Positions 1 through 10,185 of a DNA stretch of 19,763 nucleotides are shown here, piece after piece (positions within the stretch are counted from its first letter, which is position 1; every line of letters begins with the position of its first letter). The stretch is from Chromera velia. Taxonomy: Eukaryota; Sar; Chromeraceae. The DNA is taken from positions 54,901-74,663 of the forward strand of contig JAHBMJ010001834.1 of NCBI GenBank assembly GCA_018398765.1, in the 5' to 3' direction. Position numbers and translations under genes: made by a program. The notes under the pieces are model-generated. The model had not been told where the DNA came from. It worked only from the letters and a program-made list of their open reading frames with translations, and did not search any database.

Positions 1-208
1 CTATCTCAAGATGTGCAAGCTCTTCAGTCTCAACTCTTAGACCATCTTTAACCACAACGGCCCCCGGCCTCATTGCATACATGTCCTTTTGTTACATCGA
101 TCATTAACAAAAGATGGATTCCTATTGCCCTGAGCTAAGCCCCCGCCTCGTTCCATCTGTCTGGCCCTGCTAGCTCTGGCGACAGATAGACATAGCGGGA
201 AGGCCTTA
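1..208. other. Upstream flank, possible body of a retroposon
   Basis: No convincing coding signal is visible. The stretch leads directly into a (TCAA)n tail that is shared with position 12911, so part of it may be the body of a non-LTR retroposon inserted in plus orientation. The 5' limit cannot be placed and may lie outside the window. The sequence does not visibly resemble the one preceding the second tail, except for the last few bases (TTAGGGC against TTAATGGGC). Confidence 0.3.
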
Positions 209-247
209 GGGCGGAACATATCAATCAATCAATCAATCAAAATCAAT
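209..247 (+). repeat. Retroposon-like 3' tail, GGGCGGAACATATC(AATC)n
   Basis: The tail GGGCGGAACATATC followed by about five TCAA/AATC units is found again at 12911-12945 after an unrelated body. A fixed terminal motif followed by a short tandem tetranucleotide is the usual 3' end of LINEs that lack poly(A), and of the SINEs that borrow their reverse transcriptase. The repeat is directly visible; the retroposon interpretation is inference. Confidence 0.5.
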
Positions 248-734
248 GGCTGTTGTTTTTACATTCGCACGGGGACCGGTTCAATTCATTCTGCTTCATT
301 TAACCGTCTAAGACTGACTGAGATCATTTATGTCATTTGTCTGGTCATGCATGACTCTGATTGACCGTCATATATGAGTCTGATCGATCATAGAGAGCTA
401 AATCATCAGTTGAGAGCTTGGTTTGGATGGTTCAAGCCCGGTTCTCACAGTTTTGATTGGGTTCCTTCTGGTTCAGAAAAGTTCTAATAGTTCTTGTCTC
501 TGTTCATTTGGTTCATAAACTAATGACCAGAACCAGAAGTGACACCAACCTCAGAACTAACTATAACCACTTAGAACTTACTTGAACCTTAGACCTATAC
601 TCTAATTAGTGGTTCTTTAGGGTTCTTTTGCTTTTTAAAGTTTGTAAATTGGGTTAAAGTTTTATTTTTTCATCAAAAAAGTTGTAGGAACTACACATGT
701 AGTTAGGGATCGTCCGTAGAGTGTCATACACTAG
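248..734. other. AT-rich intergenic flank outside the left inverted-repeat arm
   Basis: No coding region is supported. The half 429-510 is rich in GGTTC/GTTCT and the half 520-590 in AGAAC/GAACC, forming an imperfect palindrome described separately. The long inverted repeat begins at about 735. Confidence 0.5.
429..588. repeat. Imperfect palindrome, possible small foldback element
   Basis: GGTTCAAG at 429-436 is complementary to CTTGAACC at 581-588, and CTTCTGGTTC at 465-474 to GAACCAGAAG at 530-539. Both pairs centre near 502-509, with scattered GTTCT/AGAAC pairs between them. This could be a degenerate MITE or foldback relic. No target duplication was found. Confidence 0.35.
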
Positions 735-875
735 CTACCAACAAACTCTCGTCTGTCCTTCCAAAGAACGGCACAAACAAGAGCTGCTTCTTTTTACTCA
801 CGCTATTCAGAAGCTTCTCACAAACACCCAAACAGCCCAAACCTGTTTTTCTCTAACGATACTAAACAGGGTGGC

Positions 876-1070
876 TTACTGTCGTCTGACGATTCCAGTA
901 AGGCCAGGGTGCCCAGATGCACGGAGAGTGCCAGCAGCCTGCAAACAACACCAGCACACAAACGCACAGAGAGGATTTGTGGAAAAGCGGAGGTGATGGA
1001 AGGCGGAAGGAACGCGGATGGAAAAGAAATTTTCAAAACGAAAAGGCAAGGGCGGGCGGCGACACTGCAT
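876..1070 (-). other. Conserved 3' region of the acylated-protein gene, possible 3' exon
   Basis: This stretch follows the stop of the acylated-protein gene and differs from 19418-19612 at only eight positions in 195. It is open for 64 codons in both arms, but most differences would change amino acids, so that frame is probably not translated. Inside it, on the minus strand, GTGTTGTTTGCAG resembles a 3' splice site and GACGACAGTAAGCC a 5' splice site. The 59 bases between are open in one frame (LLALSVHLGTL..ESSDD), so a spliced C-terminal exon is possible. UTR is the simpler reading. Confidence 0.35.
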
Positions 1071-1076
1071 GGCGGT

Positions 1077-1545
1077 TTAAATAGCATTTAGAGCCTTCTG
1101 GACGTAGAAGGACTCTGTGAATGCCCCTGCTCCCCCGAACTTCACCGCAATCATCTCCTCCTCAGAGGAGAACGGCCAGTAGAACGGCGCGATGTCCTCC
1201 TCCTCCACTCCCCTCTCCTCCTCCTCCTCCTCCTCCTCCTCCTCCTCTCCCTCCATGACAACTGCCATCTCGGCAGCCAGCCGATCTTCCTCCCTCTCCC
1301 TCTGGAGCATAGAGGGAGGGCGAACGGCCTCCACACGAGGCCCGCCCGCCAGGGTTGTTGTGGTGGTGGTGGTGGCCACTGTGGTGGTGGCAGTGGTGGT
1401 GGGCACCGCCGGAAGGCTGCCGTGCCCCCTGTAGATCATACAACCCCCCGTAGGGGGGGGGGGAAACAGAGAACTCGTTCTCTGCCGTGGCAGAGGAAGT
1501 GCCGCAGCACGAGGAAAAGGCGTTATTGCCTTGCCCGTTACCCAT
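1077..1545 (-). CDS. Putative acylated acidic protein, left copy, one frameshift
   Basis: No family is recognised. The start at 1545 gives MGNGQGN followed by SSCC at residues 11-14. The glycine context fits the PROSITE N-myristoylation pattern and the adjacent Cys pair could be palmitoylated, so a peripheral membrane protein is inferred. Next come a Thr/Pro/Val-rich linker (VPTTTATTTVATT), a conserved RPPSMLQREREEDRLAAEM segment, a run of about 11 Glu encoded by (TCC)n on the plus strand, and a C-terminus with PFYWPFSSEEEM and GAFTESFYVQKAL. The stop is TAA at 1077-1079. The frame breaks in a run of 11 G (plus strand) at 1453-1463; with one base fewer the gene would be 155 codons plus stop. 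The copy at 18965-19411 is in frame at that point, so this is a recent slippage or a homopolymer sequencing error. The reading frame shared between arms favours a real gene; expression is unknown. Confidence 0.5.
1453..1463. repeat. Frameshifting homopolymer (G)11
   Basis: Eleven consecutive G on the plus strand interrupt the minus-strand acylated-protein gene. The equivalent place in the right arm reads CACCCCGCCTAAAGGGGG and is in frame. The upstream frame (1545 to here) and the downstream frame (here to 1077) match the two halves of the right-arm protein. Confidence 0.75.
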
Positions 1546-1772
1546 TGTGCAGTCTTTTGATTTAATTAAATAAACTGGATGCGCAGAGTGGCTTTCAGTC
1601 TGGTTTCAGATGGTTAATTTCAGAGACGGACGCAGAGACAGGTTCTCCTGCGGGAGTTGCGGTGTGTTTGGTTGACCGAGCTGTCAGGGAGTGAGAGAGA
1701 AGCGAGGGAAGTAAACGATCGTTCGATCACTTCAATCTGTGAATGTGCACGTTGCGTGGCTGACGTTCAGGA

Positions 1773-1780
1773 AATTGTCG
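1773..1780. other. Empty target site of the MITE present in the other arm
   Basis: AATTGTCG occurs once here, while its complement CGACAATT flanks the 395-bp insertion in the right arm on both sides (18348-18355 and 18751-18758). The left arm is therefore the uninterrupted allele of the insertion site. Confidence 0.85.
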
Positions 1781-2284
1781 GGCGAAAATAATTATTTTTT
1801 GGTGGCTCGGAGGGCAGCGCCGCAAAAAAGTGTCTCGCATGCGTGCACTAAAATGACGTGCATGTTGGCCATCCAGGAACTCACTCGCGCAACTTTAGAG
1901 TGTGTGTCTCGAAAAAGTGATGACCCCGCAAAGATGTCCCGGAAAGCGAAATATCGGTAAATATGTATTTTGGGGAAGTAATTTAATATGCTCGCAAAAT
2001 CAAAATTAAGGCACGCGGGAAAAGTGTGAGTTTGGGCCAGGTATTTATGGATGGCAGCTCAGCAAAACGTACACAGTCACTGCGTGCCAGTGCGTGGGAC
2101 TGGAGTTTTCAATTTCGCATTTTTTTGCATGATTAGCTCGAGTTTTTTTCTCGGCCAACGATCTCCATCAGTCCCCGCATATCTCCGCCCTCCGGCCGGG
2201 GGCCACTAATTTCAGGCCTGACTTTTTTTGTCTTGAAGAATTCAGGTGGCTTCCAGATGCTTCCATCACACATTTGGGGTGACG

Positions 2285-2731
2285 TCAGGAGTCTGCACAT
2301 GCAGATGTATGGATGATCAACTTCGATACGGCCCTAGAAGACAGCAAAAAAATTTTTGATCTCCCTCTTCGTAATTGTTTTGACGCAAAAAGGAACGATT
2401 GAATTACAGGATGCGATGGCTTCAACGACTCAGTTGAACTTCTGAGGAGCGCAAAAGAAGCACGTGCGTCCTCCTTGCTGTGGTGCAGATATGCGTGTGC
2501 TTGCGGGGGGGTCGGGGTGAACAGTCGGCAGTCCGCATGACTGACTGCGTTGGCACTTTGAAGGTTAATCCGTCTCTTCGTCAGCATGTCAGCCAGTCCT
2601 CCGCTCTCTTCGGAGATGCTATTTCTGCTCTTCTTTTCTCTTCCTTTCTGCTTTCCTGCATGCAAGTACGCTCTGTTCTTTCGGATATCTCTAACAATCA
2701 TTGTGAGGAACTGACCGTCTTCCACTTTCAT
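2285..2731 (-). CDS. Hypothetical ORF, 148 codons, left-arm copy
   Basis: No family is recognised. This intact ORF starts MKVEDGQFLTMIVRDI, is Lys/Arg-rich in its first third, has a Ser/His/Ala-rich middle (SHADCRLFTPTPPQ) and ends TSACADS. The right arm has the same ORF at 17375-17784 in two pieces, because 11 extra bases shift the frame after about codon 42. It lies in the nearly identical inner half of the arm, downstream of a roughly 740-bp spacer from the acylated-protein start and on the same strand. An LADMLTK string recalls the C-terminal motif of copia RNase H, but nothing around it agrees. It may be chance-open sequence kept by recent homogenisation. Confidence 0.25.
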   Translation of the reverse strand: MKVEDGQFLTMIVRDIRKNRAYLHAGKQKGREKKSRNSISEESGGLADMLTKRRINLQSANAVSHADCRLFTPTPPQAHAYLHHSKEDARASFALLRSSTESLKPSHPVIQSFLFASKQLRRGRSKIFLLSSRAVSKLIIHTSACADS

Positions 2732-2813
2732 CTATCCACAAACAGCGAAAGCACCTGTCATACCCACAGCGCGAAACGTACCCCGTAAACCGCCTCCGTT
2801 GTGGGTCCAACTT

Positions 2814-2924
2814 CTGTCCTTACCTCCATGCCCTTCGTGGTTCCTTCTTCCTCTCTGCCGTTGTGTCCTCACCTCTTGCCCTCCCGCAGGTGTGTTTGTG
2901 TTCCTTCGTTTCTGTTTTCTGCAG
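2814..2924 (+). other. Pyrimidine-rich leader or intron before the multi-exon gene
   Basis: The sequence is C/T-rich on the plus strand and ends TTTCTGTTTTCTGCAG, a strong 3' splice site, at 2924. This suggests an upstream exon lying in or beyond the left arm, but none could be identified. Confidence 0.4.
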
Positions 2925-3011
2925 TACGTGGCTGTCTGCTCACTTGCTGTACCCCCTCTGATGATGCCCTTGCGTTGCTCGTTCGAAAGAAATTCTTTTC
3001 TGTCTGGTCAG
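2925..3011 (+). CDS. Possible 5' exon of the multi-exon gene
   Basis: After the TTTTCTGCAG acceptor one frame reads TPSDDALALLVRKKFFSVW, and with a donor after 3011 (TCAG/GTCATG) it joins the exon at 3181 in phase 1. A second frame starts at ATG 2961 (MMPLRCSFERNSFLS) and, with a donor after 3006 (TCTG/GTCAGG), joins the same exon also in phase 1. The sequence does not decide between these, or against a start at 3159 with no upstream coding exon. RNA reads would settle it. Confidence 0.35.
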
Positions 3012-3158
3012 GTCATGCACCCGGCTACTTCGATTGATTATTCTCCCATCCAATGATCCTGGTAGGCGGATCCATTCTAGCTCCTCTTCCTTCCTGAGCC
3101 AACAGACAGACAGATGAATTAAGTAGATGCATGTGTCCCCCTCTCCCTCCCTCTTTGC

Positions 3159-3495
3159 ATGCGAGGTGCAGCTTGTGCAGGATCGAGCAAGACGAGGAAT
3201 CCGCTCGCCCACGTGGGGAACAATCGGAATAGTGCATGGGGACTGGAAGGGCCTGCGTCGGATCTCGAAAAGGTGACGCCAAGGGAAATCGAACAGGTTG
3301 AGGCTGCGATGGGGGAGGAGACAACAGAAAAGGAGGCCTGCCGCGCTTTCGTGATCGCGAATCGGGGTCTGCGGTATGCGCTCGGGCCTCTGAACAAAGA
3401 GCCGGACAGCAGTTTCAGTGGGTTTTCTCAGATTCCCGACGAAGAGGGGAAAAGAGAGTTTGTGGAGGGTCTTTTTCCGCGCCCGGCTCCGCAAG
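3159..3495 (+). CDS. Exon 1 (residues 1-112 plus one base)
   Basis: Coding-like, charged sequence: [55 protein letters not shown]. The donor is CGCAAG/GTTGGT in phase 1. If the acceptor GTGCAG at 3175-3180 is used, the exon starts at 3181 and the first residues come from upstream. Confidence 0.7.
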
Positions 3496-4612
3496 GTTGG
3501 TCGGCCCTCCTCCTGCCTGCCTGTATGTATTCCGTCTCTCTGAACGTCACTTGTTCTTTTGCGTGTCTGCTTGGCTGACCTGCCACTGAAGCTGCCAGGC
3601 CGGTAGAGAGAGAGGCCTCTCCTGCCTCGGCTGCATGCGTGTGCTCTGTTGTGTGCCGTCTCCGTGAGTGGAGGCTTGTCCGTCAGGGACCGTCAGGAAC
3701 CTCGGTTCTTTGATTTGTCTCTCGGATCGCGTGTGACTGGCCTGGCCTTCCCTTCCCTTCCCAGCAGTCTGGCACGTCTTTTTCTTTTTCCGTCGCGACC
3801 TCGCCCGAACGAAAATCTGTGCATCATACACACGGAACCGCCATTTCTTTAGGTTGACGTGCGCGTGCTGTGTTTGAGTAGCTGGCTGGCTATTAGTCGG
3901 GTGTCCGGCTCTGCGGTGGTCGGAGCAGAAAAGGATGAGTCGGGGAAGGGCGTAACCGTCGGGCAGGCCTTCGTGTATGCCTGCATGGGGGAGTTCGTCT
4001 GCATGCATGCATGTCGTGAGAGAGAGAAGTGCGTGTGTGCCTGCATGCGTCAAGAGGTCTGCATGGCCGTTGGTCCTCTCAGGCTTGAAGGTCGGCTGGG
4101 GCACTCACCGGTTCTCTTCTTTTTTTTTTTTCGCCCGGACGAAAATCGTTTGGGATCTCCAAAGTGAAGTGTGCGTGCTGTGCGTGGCTGGGTGGCTGGG
4201 TGTCCCGGAGGCTTTGAGTAGGAGGTGCGCGAGCGGGTGTCTGCATGCATGCGTGGGTAGGGGCGTGCATGCCTAAGTGGACGGGTGCGTGAGGCTGGAG
4301 AGCTGCATGGGGTGCCGTGGAGCCTCCTTGCATGCCTGCGTCTCTACCTCTTTCCCTCCTTCCATACCTTTTCCCCTCCCTCCCTCCCTGTCCCTATCCC
4401 CCCCTCAGTCCCCGCAGCTGATTTGCGATGGGCTTCAACGGCTCGACCACTAGGTTCTTCTTCTTCTTCAGCCTCAACATCCGTGGAGGTAGGTGGGTGG
4501 GTGGGTGGCTGGATAAGCGGAGCTAGGCACGAGTGTGTGAAGTGCGCAAATCAGTCATGCGTGCTGAGTGAGCACTATGCTCGCTGTGAGCGTTTGGCGT
4601 CTGTTTTGAGGA

Positions 4613-4651
<39 letters not shown>

Positions 4652-7600
4652 GATGCCCAGTTCTTCCTGCCTGTCTTCATTTTCCCATGCAGTCAGTCTT
4701 TGGTCTGTTCTCTTCCGTCAGTGGAATTTAAAGGGGATGCATGGACGGCGCATTTCTTTTCCTTCCGTGGGGAGCTGAACTCCTTTTCACCCCTTCTTTC
4801 TTTCCCTCCCTCCTTCCTTGCTTCCTTCCTTCTTTCCCTCTTTCCCTCTTTGTTTCTTCCTCGTTTTCTTCCTTCTATCATTTCTTCATTCATTCTTTCC
4901 CCCCTTTATTCCTTCTTTCGTTCCCTCCTTCCTTCTCTTCTTTTTTGCCTCCCTGCATGCATGATCTTTCTTCTCAGACACTTGGTTCGTGTCTCTCTGT
5001 GTCGTTCTCCTCTCACTTCCCGCTTTTTGAACCACGCTCTTGCAAGCCTTCTGCGCTTCTTCCTGCCTTCAGTTAGTCGCTCCGTCTGTCAGACAGTCAT
5101 CCTTCTCTTGCAATCCCTCTGTGCTCCTTTGCATGATCCTCACACGAACGTATAAGCGTGCAGGCCCTCACGGAGGGAGTCAGAAGAGTGAGTCTGGAAG
5201 ATGAGAAGAAGAAGGAGAAGGAGCAGAGGAGGGAGAGGGGAAGCAGTCAAGAGAAACAGATGGTCAGTCGAAAGAAGACACCGTGCAAGGGGGGAAAGAA
5301 ACACGGGAGGCAAACATACAGGCTCAGTGCAAACACTGTTCGCAGCATTCCCTTGAAAATCAGAAAACAAGAAGGGGAGTATTTGTAGAATCAGCACTTT
5401 CCGTTTTCCTTTCCTGGAGATCCAGAGTGCACTAATGTGTGTGTGTCTGTGTGTGTGTGTGTGCCCGCGTGAGAAGAGAGAGAGCGTCAGGTCGAGGAGG
5501 CAGAAGACGACAGAAAGGAAGGAAGGCAGAGCAGTCCATGAGCAGAGCCTGTTTTAATTATTTGTTTTTAAATTTATTGCTGTTTTGCGATCGAGGTGTG
5601 ACTGGCTGGGTGGCTCTGCTTCTTGAGCGAGCGCTTGAGAGTGAGTGCACACATCGATCAGTGCATGCCTTTCTCTCTTCTCTCTACCGTTCCCTCACTT
5701 TATGTTCCCTCCCGCTCGCTCATGCCCTGTTGCGGATGTGTCTCTCGGGCTTGTCTGTCCTCCTTGATTGCTGTGTTGAGCATGCTTGAGTGCCCCATTG
5801 TCCTCAAGAAGCAAATTTGCCACAAAGCCTTCTGTGGGTTTGTTTCGTTGTCAGTTTTTTTCTTTCGGACATGCTTCTCTTGCCGTAATTTCATTCTACA
5901 GTCTGTTCTTTAATTGCTTTGCTGTCCACAGCGGTACCTTCGGATGCAGCTGTGATGCAACAGCCACTCTCTCTTCGATCGATCGATCGATCTCAGGCGG
6001 CTGTGCACTCTCTGCATGCCTCTCTCCCTCCAAGAATTTGCGGGGCTCGCTCGTCTCGAGACCCAATTTGATTTTTTTATACGTTGGCGCGTCCATATAC
6101 GCATATGAGTATACGCACACGGAGAGAGATTGTGAGAAAGACATACATACGTATTTTGAGTTGTCCTTCCTTCCTTCCCAGCTGCAGGCTCCTCTGCCAA
6201 ATTTGATCCCCCCCAAGCCCCGCTGTCCCCCACCGAGAGCCTCTGTGAATGCCGCCAGAGAACGGTAAGGTGGCATCATCCATGTATGTATGCACACGGT
6301 CAGGTAGGGTATCAGTCAGGCGGTTGATCGATCAATCAGCCTTCAATCAGTGGGATCATTCCGGTCTTTCTTTCAGTCAGTCAGCAAGTGAGTCAGTCAG
6401 TCAGTCAGTGAGTAAATCAGTCAGCGAGTCAGTGAGAAAGGCAGTCAGTAAGTTAGTCAGAGAGTCAGTCAGACAGTCGATAAGTTAGTCAGAGAGTCAG
6501 TCAGACAGTCGATAAGTTAGTCAGAGAGTCAGTCAGACAGTCAATAAGTTAGTCAGTCAGTCAATCAAGAAGTCAGTTAGTTACTCAGGTCAGAAAGTTA
6601 GCCAGTCAGTCAGTCAGTCAGTCAGTCAGTGAGTCAGTGAGCAAGTCAGTCAGTAAGTGAGTCAGTCAGTCAATGAGAAAGTCAGTCAGTAAGTGAGTCA
6701 GTCACTCAGTCAGTAAGTTAGTCAGTGAGTCAGTCAGTCAGTAAGTTACTCAGCCTGTCAGTAACTAAGACAGTGAGTCAGTCAGTCGGTCAGTAAGTGA
6801 GTGAGTCAGTCAGTCGATAGGTCAGTCAGTGACTCAGTAAGATCTACCAGCTTTTCTGCCAATCAATCAATCAATCAGTCAGCATTTCGATCGATCGAGG
6901 GGCCAACCAGTGACTGAGCCCAGCAACCAGTCAGGCGTGCAGTAAGAGAATGAATTAGTAGTTCGATTTGCGAGTTGCCCGACTTGGCCGTCTATGTGTG
7001 CGTGCGTGCGTGCGTGCTTGCGTGCGTGCGTGCGTGTGTGTGTGCGTGTGTGTGTGTGTGTGTGTGTGCGTGCGTGCATGGGTTGTATGTGCTTGTGTGT
7101 ACGTGTGCGTGTGTATATATCTATTTGTGCGTAGGTGTAGCGTGTGTACTTGTGTGAGGGCCTTTGTGTATGTGTCTGTGTGTCTGTGTTTGCGCATGTG
7201 AGAGTATGTCTGTGTGTTTGTGCAGCCAAAAGGATCTCAATCCGGGTCTTGCAGCCATTGCGCTCGCCAAGGCGAATGCGCAGTCAAAGGTCAAGGCTTT
7301 CATGGGACCTCCTTCTTCTTCCCTCGCATTGAAGGCCTCCGGAATGAGGGGAAAGGGGCAGCCCCCGGGGGTGCGGGGCGGGGCGGGGATCCTGGATGGA
7401 AGGTCTACAGGGCCTCGACCCGGACCCCCTCCTCTCAGTCACTGTGTCGGGGGGGGTGCTTCGAGTGCAGGAGCGGCAGCAGACACGAGGGACCAGACTC
7501 AGGCATCGGAGTGAGTGAGTGCGTCCGTGCGTGCGCAAAACTGTTCGAAGTGACGGACGATTAATCGCATGTCTTCCTTCCCGCCTCGATCGCGTCTACT

Positions 7601-10150
7601 TAATTCTTGCGGTGGAGTCCTTCTGTGTCATTCTGTTGAGACAATCTGTTCTTCTGCCTACCGGCCAGGTGTTTGCTGTTGCTCTACCTGTCTCTCTCTT
7701 TTTCTCTCTTTCGTTTCTTCTTCTAGATAGATCAGGTGGTTGGGGGTTCACTAAGGAGGGAATTGATGTGGTTTTGTGGTGCTGTGCTGAGATCGAGAGA
7801 AACGGGGCTTTCTTTCTTTTTCTCTCTCGGCCTCTGGCTGTCTGCATGAGTGCATGTACATTCACCCGTCTGTGAGCGAGGCTCATTTGTTGCGGGAAGA
7901 ACTTGCACTCTGATTCTCATTCTCTTGTCAGTGCATGGAATCGGTCTGTGCGTACACACATAGATAGACGGAACGCATGCGTGCATTTGCATTCAATCCC
8001 TCCCTGTCCCCTGCAGGTCATCCAGCAGGCGGAGTGGGGGAAAGAGGACGGCAGCTGAAATGTCTGAAGAATCACAGTCCAACCCATCTGTAAGTGGAAG
8101 GGGGGCTGGGCACAGGGGGCATTCATGTGCGTGGCTTGGCTTTTTGGCGGTCTGCTGTTAATTGTCGGTCTGTCTCTGTTCCTGCCTGCATCCCTGCTGC
8201 TCTGCCTCCCTGCCTTTCTACTTTCTTGCCTACCTACCTTCCTTCCTTTCTTCCGAACATCCTGCCTGCCTGTCTGTATGTATGCACACCTTTCAAACGG
8301 CCCATGGTCCCTTCCCTCTCTTCTGCTACTCTTTCCCGCTGTCTTTTTCCTTCTGGGTCTCAGAGAGAGAGAGAGAGAGAGAAACTCGACGGACTGTATC
8401 GAACAATTTCTTTCCTTCCTTCGTTCGTTCGTTCGTTCGTTTCGACAGACCGGCGGGCAAACCGGTAGAACGGACATTTGGATGCGTGCGTTCGGCAACG
8501 TTTCCGGTCAGGGCGTGCAAGAGGAGTCGATTCCCGTCCGCCTTGCCTTTCTTTCACAATTCTGCACAGAGAGTGAGGTCAGTCTGGGGGAAAAGACAAC
8601 AAAGTGTTCTTGAAGAGTGCACATGGGGATTGCCGGCCTCATATTTCTTCACTGAGCTCTTCATGCAGCTGTTATGCGCCTCTCTCTTTTGCCGCTGCTC
8701 CTTCTCCGGTCGCTTCTATTCGGTCGGATCGCATTGGACGTTTTCTCTAGTGGTCTGGCCTGGTCAGGCAGGCCTGCTCTGCTCTGCTGGAAGGGAAAAG
8801 AACCTGCCTGCCTGGCCGCGTGCATGCGTGAGTCATGCCATCCTGTTGAAAGAAACTGTGTGTGCGGGAGATTTGTAAGTAGAAACCGGTTTTAAACTTC
8901 GGTGAATATTGTGAGTATGAATGAATGAATAACCCGATCTACCGGCAAAGTCTGCCTTTGCAGGCATTTGTCAGTAACGTGAAAGGTTAACCATTATCTT
9001 CTCCCGTTTCTCCCTTTAAATTACTTTCAGCACTCCAGTGTGGCCACTCCTACGGGGAGTGGCGGCGCTTCCCCCTCGTTCAGTTGGAAGCAGGGACTCG
9101 TTGGCTTTCCCTTTCTGGCTGCCCCTCCACCACTCGGTGGAGAGGCCCTGCCTCCAAGCCGCGAGGAGGCGGGGAAGGGTGATTCCGCAGGGGTGGGTGA
9201 GGGGAAGAAGCAGCGAAAGTGGGAAAGAAGAGCGGTCTTGATGGAGTACAAAAGTGTCCCATGTCAGTCAAGAGATTGCATGGAAGAGGCAGGCTTTTCT
9301 TTGTTTCATTAATTCTCTTTCGGTCACTTTCCCTGCTTTCTTCCTTCCTTCCTTCCTCTCTTCCTCGCTTTTCTTTCTTTTGTGCTTGTTGACTCGGCGG
9401 GCACTGCTTTCGTGAGCATGCAGCTCTCTGTACTTTCTGTTTTGCGGTTTGAGGTCCCATGCATCTCTCTGTACTTTCTGTTTTGCGGTTTGAGGCCCCA
9501 TGCATCTCTCTGCACTTTCTGTTTTGCGGTTTGAGGCCCCATGCATCTCTCTGCACTTTCTGTTTTGCGGTTTGAGGCCCCATGCCTGCATGCACACATG
9601 AATGAATGGGGGGGGCAGCTATGTGACTGCATGCAACCGTCCGGCCGCCGTCTGCTCGTGCGTGCTTTTGGCAGGTCTTTGGTTGCCTTGATGGGTGGAT
9701 GGGTTGGTGTCGGTGATCTGCGTGGGTTGGTTGGTTGGTTGGTTGGTTGGTGGCTTTGTGTCAGTTGTCAGAAGGGCTCACTCCGGCTCAGACAAAATCT
9801 GTCTCTGGTGTGTTTGTTATTGAAGGAGACCGTTGGTCGATCGTGAAGCTTTCATGCATGTTAGGAAGTGGTTTCATGTGTGCCGAAGAGAAGACTCCCT
9901 CGCTGTTTTGCGTGAATCACTTTCTTTCTCTTCTCTTTCTCCGCTACTGAGCCATCCACTCCCTGTCTATCCGTGTGTTGTCTTTGTGTCTGCCCGCCTG
10001 CATGCGTGCCTGCTTTCAGGGAGTGAAAGTGCTGCGTCCATCGAGGAGAAGGAGAACAAAAGCATCATCGCAGTCTCCATGGGTATGTGTGGGTATGGGG
10101 ACCTTTTGGTAGATGTGTGTGTGTGCAAGACACAAACATATTCACACACA

Positions 10151-10185
<35 letters not shown>

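Larger units (their letters stand above)
735..2813. repeat. Left arm of long inverted repeat
   Basis: Read as reverse complement, this block matches 17295-19753 along its whole length; subtracting the 403-bp MITE insertion from the right arm makes the two lengths agree. Outer end: CTACCAACAAACTCTC at 735 pairs with the complement ending at 19753. Inner end: GTGGGTCCAACTT ending at 2813 pairs with AAGTTGGACCCAC at 17295. The inner half (about 1773-2745) is roughly 98% identical to its partner, with only one substitution seen in about 370 bp at 1773-2145. The outer half is about 80-95% identical depending on position. It could be a segmental inverted duplication, the ends of a very large element, or two opposed copies of one repeat. 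Confidence 0.9.

Noticed and set aside
403-440. tRNA-like A and B boxes (TCAGTTGAGAGC and GGTTCAAGCCC)
   Set aside because: They are only about a dozen bases apart, too close for a tRNA or a functional pol III promoter, and no cloverleaf can be drawn.
1739-1960. 73-codon ORF, identical in its last 61 codons in both arms
   Set aside because: Identity simply follows the near-identical inner arm, and the MITE replaces the N-terminus in the right arm. There is no other coding evidence.
2285-2731. LADMLTK as a Ty1/copia RNase H end
   Set aside because: Only seven residues agree with the usual motif. No integrase, reverse transcriptase or LTR is visible nearby.
5932-6050. Extra exon after the acceptor CTGTCCACAG
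   Set aside because: In the phase required by exon 3 it meets TGA after seven codons, and skipping it gives a clean junction.
6374-6842. CRISPR-like array
   Set aside because: These are tetranucleotide repeats without unique spacers, in a eukaryotic intron.
9268-9632. Minus-strand ORFs with a repeated peptide such as [11 protein letters not shown]
   Set aside because: They are translations of the 41-bp intronic minisatellite, which shifts frame at each unit.
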